A stretch of 11,884 nucleotides of DNA from CAKOSP01 sp964404455 (GCA_964404455.1 CAYOJY010000026.1:1-11884), one strand, 5' to 3'. Shown: positions 1 to 6,721, counted from the first letter of the stretch. Numbers and translations are program-made. Notes: a model not told the origin generated them from the sequence alone.

Positions 1-29
1 AATATAACAAAATAAAAACCCCTTGTCAA
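1..29 (-). promoter_or_regulatory. Strong promoter reading out of the left edge
   Basis: Read on the minus strand, TTGACA (24-29) is separated by exactly 17 nt from TATATT (1-6), a near-perfect sigma-70/sigma-A type promoter. It fires leftward, so its gene lies outside the window. It sits about 95 nt beyond the stop codon of the DUF402 gene, which suggests that the next gene to the left is an independent transcription unit. Confidence 0.7.
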
Positions 30-122
30 CAAAAAAAATCATTTTTTTTCTTTTTTTTCGAAAAAAGTTAAAATTAGCGGTTTTTCCTTATATATTATGC
101 ATTTATTTCCAAAAAATTACAC

Positions 123-647
123 TTATTTATCTTTTAATTCTAAATATTTTTCACATAGGCCTTCAATATATTTTTTATTAAATGGAAGTTCATTATTTAT
201 TTTTATATTAATTAAGTTTGTTAATTCATTTTTAATAATTAAATCTATCTCATCTGAATACCCCATTATCTTTTTATGATACTTATATTCGTTTTTATCC
301 AAAACCTTAAATGCCCCATCAGGAAACACCCTTAAATCTAAATCATAATCAATATATTTTAAAATGCCTCCTTCTATAATATAAGGCGATGATATATTAC
401 AATAAAAAAATAATCCAAATTCTTTTATCTGCGCGATAATGTTAAACCAACTATTTTTGTAAAAAAACAATATAGCCTGTTCTTTTGTTCTATAAGTTTT
501 ATTACTCGAATCAGTTATATTAACATGCTGATTTGCACAAATCAGCGTGTCATCATCTAAATATATAACTGTAGCTTCATCACATTTTTGATTTATGTCT
601 CCATTATGTTTATAAGAATGGATTTTAATATTATCTCCTATTTTCAT
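123..647 (-). CDS. DUF402 family nucleoside tri/diphosphate phosphatase (Ntdp / YgaC-like)
   Basis: 174 aa, close to the usual 170-180 aa of the DUF402 (UPF0374) family. Members such as staphylococcal and streptococcal Ntdp hydrolyse nucleoside tri- and diphosphates with a divalent metal in the cytoplasm. Visible family signatures are SYKHNG at residues 11-16, WFNI at 67-70, YCNISSP at 82-88, the acidic YIDYDLD block at 98-104, FPDG at 108-111 and LDKNEY at 116-121. The asparagine and aspartates in these blocks are the expected metal and phosphate ligands. The ATG at 645-647 follows a GGAAAGAG Shine-Dalgarno stretch. A TATAAT at 674-679 (minus) could be its -10 box, but the -35 is poor, so read-through from the protease gene is possible. 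Family assignment is confident; the natural substrate cannot be read from sequence. Confidence 0.9.
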   Translation of the reverse strand: MKIGDNIKIHSYKHNGDINQKCDEATVIYLDDDTLICANQHVNITDSSNKTYRTKEQAILFFYKNSWFNIIAQIKEFGLFFYCNISSPYIIEGGILKYIDYDLDLRVFPDGAFKVLDKNEYKYHKKIMGYSDEIDLIIKNELTNLINIKINNELPFNKKYIEGLCEKYLELKDK

Positions 648-698
648 ATTATTTGCTCTTTCCTAATAATTATATTATAACTTATTTTTTATAATTAT

Positions 699-722
699 AA
701 AAGGAGCAGTTATGCCCCTTTT
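699..722 (-). terminator. Rho-independent terminator of the S41 protease gene
   Basis: On the minus strand a 10-bp stem (AAAAGGGGCA pairing with TGCTCCTTTT, one G-U) encloses the 4-nt loop TAAC and ends in TTTT followed by AT-only sequence. The stop codon TAA of the protease gene is the first three bases of the loop, so the last sense codons form the 5' arm. Confidence 0.65.
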
Positions 723-1897
723 ATTAATTCTATAGCTTTTTTTAATTGAGTATCTATTATTTCTATTATATTTTCTTCGCTATCCTTTATTTCTTCCATT
801 TTTATAACATAGTCCGGATACATTCCTCTTCCATCAATAGATGCTCCATTTGGGCGATACCATTTAGCTGATGTATATTTAGCCGTTGCTCCTGCATTTA
901 ATTTAATCGTTTGCTGAACTTTACCTTTTCCATACGTTTTTTCTCCGATTGTAATAGCCCCATAACTATCTACTAATGCAGCCGCTAATATTTCTGAAGC
1001 AGAAGCCGTATCATTATCTATTAAAATATAAATAGGAATTTTTCTTTCTTCGTTAGTTTCATCTTTAGTAAAAACTTTACCATTCTTATCTTCTAAACTA
1101 TATATTGTTTCACCTTTTTTTAAAAATACTGAAGCAATTTCAACCGCTCCGTTTAAATATCCCCCACTATTTCCTCTTACGTCAATAATTAATTCACTAA
1201 TACCACTTTTTTCTAATTCTTTTAATGCATTTTTAAATTGCGTTCCAACTGTTTTAGAAAATATCGAAATAGCAATATATCCTGTTTTTGTACCTTCAAT
1301 TATTTCGTAAGTAATTGCTGGCACATCCAACATTGTAGTTTTTAAATCAAATATTAAAGGATGATTTCCTCTCATTATTTCTATTTTAATATTAGAGTTT
1401 CCACTATTTTTAATTAATTCACCAATTTCTAAACTTGTTTTTTCTTTTATATCAAGATTATTCACTTTAGAAATAATATCACCTTTTTTTAACCCAACTA
1501 TATCAGCAGGTGAATTAGGAATAACTGATTGAACAGTTTGCTCGGATATAATAATACCAATCCCATTATATTTACCCTCTAATCTTTCTGATAAATCTTT
1601 ACTTTCTTCAGCATTTAAAAAATTAGTATAATTATCTCCTAAATAATTTAACATTCCTTCAATCGCACTATCAATCATACCCGATTTATCAACATCATCA
1701 TAATATTGAGTTAATATTGTTGAATAAACATTTAAAAATTCTTTTAAATTTTCATCAGTCATTACATTAATATTTTTTAAACCACTATTATTTTTATAAT
1801 TATTATTTAAAATAACCCCAACTGCTAAACCTGATATAATTGAAGTCAAAATCATAATAATTACTACACTTAATATATTAAAGCCATTCTTATTCAT
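710..1897 (-). CDS. ctpA: S41 family carboxyl-terminal processing protease (CtpA/CtpB type)
   Basis: 395 aa membrane-anchored serine protease that would act outside the membrane. One N-terminal transmembrane segment spans about residues 8-30. A PDZ domain covers about 110-185 (GIGI near 112, then GLKKGDII). The S41 catalytic domain follows, with DVRGNSGG at 239-246, the nucleophile in TASASE (Ser299), Lys324 in YGKGKVQ and Gln328. The 25-residue Ser-Lys spacing equals that of CtpB and Prc. The C-terminal peptidoglycan-binding domain found in some Firmicute CtpA/CtpB proteins appears absent. The ATG follows GGTGATC, a strong Shine-Dalgarno core, 3 nt upstream. It lies 54 nt downstream of the thioredoxin-like gene, beyond a possible terminator. 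Family members trim envelope proteins or take part in spore signalling; which applies here is unknown. Confidence 0.93.
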   Translation of the reverse strand: MNKNGFNILSVVIIMILTSIISGLAVGVILNNNYKNNSGLKNINVMTDENLKEFLNVYSTILTQYYDDVDKSGMIDSAIEGMLNYLGDNYTNFLNAEESKDLSERLEGKYNGIGIIISEQTVQSVIPNSPADIVGLKKGDIISKVNNLDIKEKTSLEIGELIKNSGNSNIKIEIMRGNHPLIFDLKTTMLDVPAITYEIIEGTKTGYIAISIFSKTVGTQFKNALKELEKSGISELIIDVRGNSGGYLNGAVEIASVFLKKGETIYSLEDKNGKVFTKDETNEERKIPIYILIDNDTASASEILAAALVDSYGAITIGEKTYGKGKVQQTIKLNAGATAKYTSAKWYRPNGASIDGRGMYPDYVIKMEEIKDSEENIIEIIDTQLKKAIELIKGA

Positions 1898-1938
1898 ACG
1901 ATCACCCTACAATAAATATTTTACCATGACAAAAAATA

Positions 1939-1964
1939 AAAAGAAAGTAACTTAACTTTCTTTT
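1939..1964 (-). terminator. Possible terminator of the thioredoxin-like gene
   Basis: A perfect 10-bp inverted repeat, AAAAGAAAGT / ACTTTCTTTT, has a 6-nt loop and is followed on the minus strand by TATTTTTT. The stop codon TAA lies at the start of the loop. The stem has only two G-C pairs, so termination may be weak and allow read-through into the S41 protease gene, for which no separate promoter is evident. Confidence 0.5.
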
Positions 1965-2473
1965 ACATCTAAAACATTTTTTATTGATTCTTTTTCATTA
2001 TAATAATTAATAATTTTACCATCTTTAATTTTTACTAAAGCAATATTTCCAAATGAAACTTCATTTATAGTTTCAGCCAATATATTTTCCGGTTTATTTT
2101 TATCTGCTCTAAAGTCTTTATTCAACGCATTATTTATATTACAATAATAAAACGCTAATTTTTCGGCTTTACTATTATAAATATTAGCTAAATTTAAATA
2201 ATAACTTGAACTTACATCTTTATCATCATAAACTAAAACATAATATTCACTATCTACTCTATTAAACATAGTTCCTACCGTTACTACTTCATGATTAATT
2301 TCTCCTTCTTGACTAATTCTAGTTGGTATTCTAACATCACCGTCATTTATTATATATTTAGTATATAGGAAAATGATCGCTGTTAATAATACCACTCCAC
2401 CAAGGATAATTAAAAATCTTTTTATTTCCGCCTGAGCTTCCGATTCATATTTAGGCAATTTATTTTTTTTCAT
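1952..2473 (-). CDS. Membrane-anchored thioredoxin-like protein lacking CxxC
   Basis: 173 aa from the start chosen here. A charged N-terminus is followed by one transmembrane helix at about residues 20-42 and an extracytoplasmic domain of about 130 aa. Its pattern resembles a thioredoxin fold: YYVLVYDDKD strand, helix with YYLNLANIYNSK, FYYCNIN strand, then NIALVKIKDGKI near the C-terminus. No CxxC redox motif is present; the only cysteine is in FYYC, so a thiol-disulfide oxidoreductase role is unlikely. An in-frame ATG at 2489-2491 lies upstream of the transcription start predicted from the promoter at 2493-2521, whereas the ATG at 2471-2473 has GGAGG 5 nt before it; I therefore use 2473. 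The exact family is not recognised; the fold call is inference. Confidence 0.75.
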   Translation of the reverse strand: MKKNKLPKYESEAQAEIKRFLIILGGVVLLTAIIFLYTKYIINDGDVRIPTRISQEGEINHEVVTVGTMFNRVDSEYYVLVYDDKDVSSSYYLNLANIYNSKAEKLAFYYCNINNALNKDFRADKNKPENILAETINEVSFGNIALVKIKDGKIINYYNEKESIKNVLDVKES

Positions 2474-2492
2474 GTTTACCTCCATGCTCATT

Positions 2493-2521
2493 ATTATATA
2501 TTATTTCAACATAATTCGCAA
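2493..2521 (-). promoter_or_regulatory. Promoter of the thioredoxin-like gene
   Basis: On the minus strand TTGCGA (2516-2521), a 17-nt spacer and a perfect TATAAT (2493-2498). Predicted transcription start is near 2486, giving a leader of about 13 nt that is mostly Shine-Dalgarno. This rules against the longer in-frame start at 2491. Confidence 0.7.
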
Positions 2522-2644
2522 TTGTAATATGCAAAATTCTTCTCTAACAAAAAAATAATTTTTTAATAGAAATAATTATATGTATGAAGAATGGAATTTT
2601 TAAATACAAATTTTTAGAATAAACAATTTAATATTTTCTTTTAT

Positions 2645-2686
2645 AAAAAAATACAGAGCTAATATTGTAAACAATTTAACTCTGTA
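2645..2686 (-). terminator. Hairpin with T-tract in repeat copy A
   Basis: On the minus strand TACAGAGTT pairs with AGCTCTGTA (one G-U) around an inner ATTG/CAAT stem with a TTTA loop, followed by seven T. This is a convincing Rho-independent terminator, placed to end transcripts coming from the gene remnant or lipoprotein side. Confidence 0.65.
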
Positions 2687-2720
2687 CCATTATAGTTTAT
2701 ACCGTTTTTTAAAAAATATA
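2652..2720 (-). repeat. 69-bp direct repeat, copy A
   Basis: 69 bp that match 2979-3047 at 65 of 69 positions by direct alignment, same orientation, offset 327 bp. The unit contains (minus strand) a TTTTTTAAAAAA palindrome, TATAAT and a bipartite hairpin ending in a T-tract just outside the repeat. Confidence 0.9.
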
Positions 2721-2774
2721 CATTAAATTTTATTTTATACCGACTTAGATATTAATAACTATTAAAGTTGATAA

Positions 2775-2966
2775 TTACCCTCTTATTACGTAGTCTTCTT
2801 TTATTTCAAAATCTAATAATTCATTACACATAGCCTCATAAACATCCTGAGCATTTAAACATGTATCTGTTAAATAACCTTTTTGGTTATCGTATTCTTT
2901 CAAGCCACTAAGATAATATGGTTTATCATTATCATGTTCAAGATCTCTTGGGTCTGATTGTTTTCC
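2775..2966 (-). pseudogene. Headless C-terminal gene remnant, 63 codons
   Basis: Open minus-strand frame from just after an in-frame stop (TAA at 2967-2969) to TAA at 2775-2777, encoding 63 residues beginning GKQSDPRDLE and ending EDYVIRG. Composition is that of a real soluble protein (GLKEYDNQKGYLTDTCLNAQ in the middle), richer and less AT-driven than chance frames in this DNA. There is no ATG, GTG or TTG with a ribosome site near the beginning; the only in-frame ATG is at residue 46. It therefore looks like the 3' end of a gene whose 5' part was lost. It lies exactly between the two 69-bp repeats. I do not recognise the family. Confidence 0.55.
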
Positions 2967-2972
2967 TTACAT

Positions 2973-3014
2973 AAAAAGTACAGAGCTCATATTGTAAACA
3001 ATTTAACTCTGTAC
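2973..3014 (-). terminator. Terminator of the lipoprotein gene, in repeat copy B
   Basis: On the minus strand GTACAGAGTT pairs with AGCTCTGTAC (10 bp, one G-U), with an inner ATTG/CAAT stem, followed by TTTTT. It begins about 40 nt beyond the lipoprotein stop codon and ends that transcript before the gene remnant. Confidence 0.75.
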
Positions 3015-3047
3015 AATTATAGTATGTACCGTTTTTTAAAAAATATA
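2979..3047 (-). repeat. 69-bp direct repeat, copy B
   Basis: Second copy of the 69-bp unit, 65 of 69 positions identical to 2652-2720. Its inner edge is 12 bp from the open frame of the gene remnant and its outer edge is 7 bp from the lipoprotein stop codon. Confidence 0.9.
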
Positions 3048-3054
3048 AGTTTTT

Positions 3055-4065
3055 TTATTTTGTACTGATAACTGGATTAGTAGAACCAACCGATAAGGCA
3101 ACATTTACCATTTCTTCATTGGTTAAATCATTACTTACTATATAATAATTAATATTATTTTTAGTAAAATAGATGGAATTATTACTTAAAGCCCCTATTG
3201 TATCGTTTAACATCATTGGTTCACCATTTATAGGTATAATTTCAAATTCTTCATTTACACGACTAACGTCTTCGACTAAAACAAAATTTTTATCGCCAGC
3301 AAATGTTAATATTACTCGATTAACACTTTCATTATTAATTTTTTTTGAATCTGTTAAATAAGTATTAGCGGGGATGAATAAGGGATATATAATGCTATCT
3401 AGGGAACCAGTAGTTTTACTTTGACATTCTTCATCACAATTACCTTCACTAATATATTTATTTAAATCAAAATCATTTTTATTTAACTTAGCTTTAAAAT
3501 CTATTTTAGTAAATATTACCTTAATTTTTACATTATCATTTTTATCATACACTTCAACTTTTTCAGGAATTCCTTCTTTATTAAAATAAACCTTTTGATA
3601 AGATAAATCACTATTATTTGGATAATTCACATTACTTTGAATAACATACCCAGTTTCTGTTTCATTAAATTTTGCTTTATTATCTTTATTAACATCATTA
3701 AATAAAGATTCTAGTAAATATGCTTGAGATGAGTTTTCTGGCCAAACGCTATCAAATTTAAAACTTTTATTTAAAGCTGGGGTTATAACATAAACTCCAT
3801 CATCATTTCGTAAGATTATTTGCTCATGATTATTTGATTCATTTATTAATATAACTTTATAGTAATCATCTTTTAAATGATTTGCTTCCAAATTATAATT
3901 AAATAAATCTTCACCATTAAAAATTTCCATTTTGCCAGTTATTTTATACGAATTAGATGAATTAATATTTTTTTCAAACTTTTTAACTACATCATCCTTT
4001 GTCATTTTGCCACAGCCTGTTGAAATTAACAATACAAATAAACATAAAAATAATATTTTTTTCAT
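3055..4065 (-). CDS. Lipoprotein with LolA/GerS-like N-terminal and DUF4367-like C-terminal part
   Basis: 336 aa. Signal sequence with hydrophobic core at residues 4-14 and the lipobox STGC, giving a lipidated Cys18 on the outer face of the membrane. Residues about 25-200 show the strand-rich pattern of LolA-fold Firmicute lipoproteins (GerS and YdcC types): a short opening helix, ITGKMEIFNGEDLFNYNLE, then alternating strands to VYFNKEGIPEKVEVYD. Residues about 225-328, ending YYIVSNDLTNEEMVNVALSVG, resemble DUF4367 domains. Between them is a cysteine pair C210-x3-C214 (CDEEC). The ATG follows GAAGAGG. The gene is monocistronic, divergent from the DUF378 gene and closed by the hairpin at 2973-3014. 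The lipoprotein call is strong; domain calls are from pattern memory and the function is unknown. Confidence 0.8.
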   Translation of the reverse strand: MKKILFLCLFVLLISTGCGKMTKDDVVKKFEKNINSSNSYKITGKMEIFNGEDLFNYNLEANHLKDDYYKVILINESNNHEQIILRNDDGVYVITPALNKSFKFDSVWPENSSQAYLLESLFNDVNKDNKAKFNETETGYVIQSNVNYPNNSDLSYQKVYFNKEGIPEKVEVYDKNDNVKIKVIFTKIDFKAKLNKNDFDLNKYISEGNCDEECQSKTTGSLDSIIYPLFIPANTYLTDSKKINNESVNRVILTFAGDKNFVLVEDVSRVNEEFEIIPINGEPMMLNDTIGALSNNSIYFTKNNINYYIVSNDLTNEEMVNVALSVGSTNPVISTK

Positions 4066-4191
4066 TAAACCTCTTCCTTTACTAATAAACTATATTTTTA
4101 TAAAAATAAAATATAACTTCTTTAAAATATTTTTTAAAAATGTATATTATATACTTTTTGGGTTAAAATATAAGCAAAGGAAGGTAGAAAA

Positions 4192-4392
4192 ATGTATATA
4201 TTACAGAAAATAGTTTTAGTTTTCACAATACTAGGGGCATTAAATTGGGGATTAATTGGATTTTTTGATTTTAATTTAGTTGAAACTTTATTTAAAGATA
4301 TGACTATGGTTCATCGCGTAATTTACTCTATTATCGGAATTTGTGCTCTAATAAATATTGGCATCTTTTTTGTAGATTTCGATGAAAGTTAA
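4192..4392 (+). CDS. DUF378 family small membrane protein (YuzA-like)
   Basis: 66 aa with two predicted transmembrane helices, about residues 5-25 and 42-61. The first carries the family hallmark GALNWGLIGFF followed by the short loop DFNLVETLF; the second contains YSIIGICALINIGIF. This matches DUF378, a family of about 60-80 aa of unknown function. The ATG is preceded by AAGGAAGG about 8 nt upstream. It is the only complete gene on the plus strand: divergent from the lipoprotein gene and convergent with cdaR, with a shared terminator between. A TAAAAT at 4164-4169 could be its -10 box but the -35 is poor. Confidence 0.85.
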   Translation: MYILQKIVLVFTILGALNWGLIGFFDFNLVETLFKDMTMVHRVIYSIIGICALINIGIFFVDFDES

Positions 4393-4418
4393 AACGACTT
4401 ATTTAAAGCCGTTTTTTT
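4391..4418 (+). terminator. Terminator between the DUF378 gene and cdaR
   Basis: AAAACGACTT pairs with AAGCCGTTTT (one A-C mismatch) around a short AT loop, followed by a run of seven T on the plus strand. It overlaps the DUF378 stop codon. On the minus strand the same hairpin ends in TTTT and begins within 25 nt of the cdaR stop, so it probably serves both genes. Confidence 0.75.
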
Positions 4419-5763
4419 ATGTTATTTTAACTTTAATTGAACTGGAAACTACATAAGTTAATAATGGATTATTATTTTCTATTTTAACTTCCACTTCATG
4501 TTCACCTACAGTAAGCCCATTTAAATCCACATAAGCTTTAATATCATTAAGAGTAATATCATTTATAACACTCGCAACACCCTTAACTTGAACTGCCACG
4601 TTATTATTTAAAACAATATTCGCACTTAAATCTTCGGCTAAATTTTTATGAGAGATTTTATTCCCAATATCAATGGTTTTTTGTTCCTCATTCCCAAAGG
4701 TTACCGAAATTGTAGCATTTTTAACATTCATATATCTAACTCCCGAGGGTTTTGATAATGAAACATTATAAGTTTTAACACTATCTTTTCCTAAGCCATC
4801 TACATTAATTGTAATGGGAACAGAAGTAATTTTATCAACTTCATTTTTTTCACCAAATATTGATAATGAATAAGCCGCATTGCCATTTATTTGAATTGCC
4901 GCTATTGCTTTACCCGCTATTAATGATCCAGTTGTTTGAACTGCTAAAGGAACTGTTTTAGAATAACTATCTAAAGTAACTGTCGCATTAATTACCCCTG
5001 GCACTATCTCTATATTATTTAAAATTTTTCCATTATTATCATACGCAACTAATTTAACATCATTAATAGTATAAGTTCCAGCTTCTGTTAGATTTTTATT
5101 TTTTAAATCAACTAAAGCTTTAACCATTGCAATTTTTGAAAGAGTTGATTCACTACCTTTGACTACTGCTTCATTTTGATCAAGTACAATACTTTTCACA
5201 CTAAGTTTTGGATCTAATTTATCTAAATTTAACAAATCTGGCGATAGAGAAGCAACATCACTAACTTTATTTTTAATAATAACTGATACATAAGAAGGAT
5301 CTAATTTATAAGTTAAATTTTCAATTGACCTGGAATAAGTAAAAAAAACTTTGTAAGCCGTATCGCTAGAGCTATAATCGGATAAATCTAATACTACTTC
5401 ATACTCTCCCAGTTGTTTGGCTAGGTAAATATCACTTTTTCTGCCTGTAATAGTAATATCCACAAAATCGGGAACACCCTCTACAACATAAGCCTCAGCA
5501 TTATATTTAACTACCACTGGTACATTAGATATAACTTCAGCATCACTTTCTAATAAACGAATTGCTTTGGAATCGATTAATAAAAACACCGCTACGGCAA
5601 TTCCCAATGATAAATAAATTAAAAATTTTTGACTATTTAATAAACGATCTACCTTGCCACCACTTTTTTTAAATTTTTTATTAACGTAATAAAAAAATCT
5701 ACTAATTGGGGTTACAATAAATTTATCAATAAAAACATATATCTTTTTAAAAAAATTAATCAT
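4417..5763 (-). CDS. cdaR: CdaR, YbbR-domain regulator of diadenylate cyclase
   Basis: 448 aa. A basic cytoplasmic N-terminus of about 45 residues is followed by one transmembrane helix (about 47-65, FLIYLSLGIAVAVFLLID) and a large extracytoplasmic region with repeated YbbR domains: about 82-168, 185-268, 275-358 and 366-448. Typical elements are VPVVVKYN...GVPDFVDITITG, VKGSESTLSKIAMVKALVDL and VNVDGL-type strands. YbbR/CdaR proteins bind and modulate CdaA. Two ATGs compete: the first (5770-5772) touches GGAGG directly and leaves no spacing, while the second (5761-5763) has GAGGAGG 9 nt upstream, so I chose 5763. The gene overlaps the end of cdaA by 8 nt, implying coupled translation. The usual third gene, glmM, is not here. 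Confidence 0.92.
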   Translation of the reverse strand: MINFFKKIYVFIDKFIVTPISRFFYYVNKKFKKSGGKVDRLLNSQKFLIYLSLGIAVAVFLLIDSKAIRLLESDAEVISNVPVVVKYNAEAYVVEGVPDFVDITITGRKSDIYLAKQLGEYEVVLDLSDYSSSDTAYKVFFTYSRSIENLTYKLDPSYVSVIIKNKVSDVASLSPDLLNLDKLDPKLSVKSIVLDQNEAVVKGSESTLSKIAMVKALVDLKNKNLTEAGTYTINDVKLVAYDNNGKILNNIEIVPGVINATVTLDSYSKTVPLAVQTTGSLIAGKAIAAIQINGNAAYSLSIFGEKNEVDKITSVPITINVDGLGKDSVKTYNVSLSKPSGVRYMNVKNATISVTFGNEEQKTIDIGNKISHKNLAEDLSANIVLNNNVAVQVKGVASVINDITLNDIKAYVDLNGLTVGEHEVEVKIENNNPLLTYVVSSSIKVKIT

Positions 5764-6571
5764 TTTTTTCATCCTCCTCTACGTCAGCTTCAAAAAAAAC
5801 CTCTGCTTTTGGACTTAATGATTCTATTAATAACATTCTAAATTCATCAATCGATAAATTATAATGCAGTTCGCCTTCAATTGCTATGCTTAATCTACCG
5901 GTTTCTTCCGATACGACTAATGCCACCGCATCACTTTCTTCTGCTATTCCTAAAGCTGCTCGATGCCTTGTTCCTAATCTTTTTGAAACACTTTGATTAA
6001 TACTTGTTCTAAATACAGAACCGGCACAAGTAATACGATTGCCTTGAATAATTACTCCGCCATCATGCATGGGTGAATTTGGAAAAAAGATTGTTTCTAA
6101 AAGTTCATCGGTTAAATCCGCATATACTTTGGTAGCATTTTCAATATATTGCTGTAATGATATTTCTCGTTCAACAACTATTAAAGCACCAATTCTATTT
6201 TTATGAAAAAATTCAATAGATTTCATAATTTCATAAACAATTTTTTCTCTTTCATCGATTGTTAAAACTCGATGACGACCTAATAATTGGGTTCTGCCAA
6301 CTGATTCCAAAACACTCCTGATTTCTGGTTGAAATATGACAATTAACGCAAGAGGTCCCCACTGAATCAGGTATTCTAATAATACACCTACAGTGTATAA
6401 ATTTAAATATTCACTTAATAGCTTTATTACTAAAATAATAATAATTCCTTTAACAATTAAAGCCATTTTAATATTGTTTTTAACATTTTTAAATATAAAA
6501 TAAAATGCAACCCATACAATACAAATATCTAATAACTTTGTTAATATAGACCACCAAAACATTAAATTCAT
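5756..6571 (-). CDS. cdaA: Diadenylate cyclase CdaA (c-di-AMP synthase) with DGG motif
   Basis: 271 aa, the usual CdaA length. Three N-terminal transmembrane helices (about residues 8-28, 34-52, 60-80) precede the cytoplasmic DAC domain (about 95-260), which condenses two ATP into c-di-AMP. Seen are GALIVVE at 128-134, the catalytic aspartate in PMHDGGVII (Asp170) and GTRHRAALG with the RHR motif at 202-204. The canonical motif is DGA; here the codons read GAT GGC GGA, so the alanine is glycine (Gly172). RHR and other surrounding positions are intact, so the enzyme is probably active. The ATG follows AAGGAAGG by 7 nt. The promoter is at 6602-6630 and cdaR follows with an 8-nt overlap. Confidence 0.95.
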   Translation of the reverse strand: MNLMFWWSILTKLLDICIVWVAFYFIFKNVKNNIKMALIVKGIIIILVIKLLSEYLNLYTVGVLLEYLIQWGPLALIVIFQPEIRSVLESVGRTQLLGRHRVLTIDEREKIVYEIMKSIEFFHKNRIGALIVVEREISLQQYIENATKVYADLTDELLETIFFPNSPMHDGGVIIQGNRITCAGSVFRTSINQSVSKRLGTRHRAALGIAEESDAVALVVSEETGRLSIAIEGELHYNLSIDEFRMLLIESLSPKAEVFFEADVEEDEKND

Positions 6572-6601
6572 TATATTACCTTCCTTAATTTACTGTAATT
6601 T

Positions 6602-6630
6602 ATTATACTAAAATTTGACCCAAAAGTCTA
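6602..6630 (-). promoter_or_regulatory. Promoter of cdaA-cdaR
   Basis: Minus strand TAGACT (6625-6630), 17-nt spacer, perfect TATAAT (6602-6607). Predicted start near 6595 leaves a leader of about 24 nt containing only the ribosome site. No riboswitch-like leader fits in this space. Confidence 0.7.
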
Positions 6631-6675
6631 TATATAGTAATTAATATTATCTCAAACTTTTTTATTTTTTCCTTC

Positions 6676-6708
6676 AAAGAGCAAAAAAATTTAAAATTAA
6701 AGCTCTTT
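6676..6708 (-). terminator. Possible weak terminator after ychF
   Basis: AAAGAGC / GCTCTTT, a 7-bp inverted repeat with a 19-nt AT-only loop, starts 14 nt beyond the ychF stop codon. On the minus strand only TTT follows, then GAAGG, so it may stop the par operon transcript inefficiently. The T-tract is better (TTTTT) on the plus strand, where no gene needs it. Confidence 0.4.
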
Positions 6709-6721
6709 TTAGATTTAAAAT

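Larger units (their letters stand above)
2492..3054. other. Gene-poor region between the thioredoxin-like gene and the lipoprotein
   Basis: About 560 bp with no complete gene. It holds, left to right, the promoter of the thioredoxin-like gene, an AT-rich stretch (about 2522-2644) where I see nothing else, copy A of a 69-bp repeat, about 54 bp of AT-rich spacer, a headless 63-codon gene tail, and copy B of the repeat adjoining the lipoprotein stop codon. Confidence 0.8.

Noticed and set aside
97..279. Plus-strand 60-codon open frame
   Set aside because: Antisense to the well-supported DUF402 gene, low-complexity F/I/S/L composition typical of reversed AT-rich coding DNA.
2652..3047. TATAAT inside each 69-bp repeat as a promoter making a tiny hairpin RNA
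   Set aside because: No usable -35 box 17 nt upstream, and transcription would begin inside the 5' arm of the hairpin, destroying it.
2645..3047. CRISPR-like array
   Set aside because: Only two repeat units, 69 bp long and separated by 258 bp; no regular short spacers and no cas gene nearby.
3932..4213. Plus-strand 93-codon frame overlapping the lipoprotein start and the DUF378 start
   Set aside because: Antisense to the lipoprotein signal region, runs through the divergent intergenic spacer, and collides with the DUF378 gene, which has a clear ribosome site and family match.
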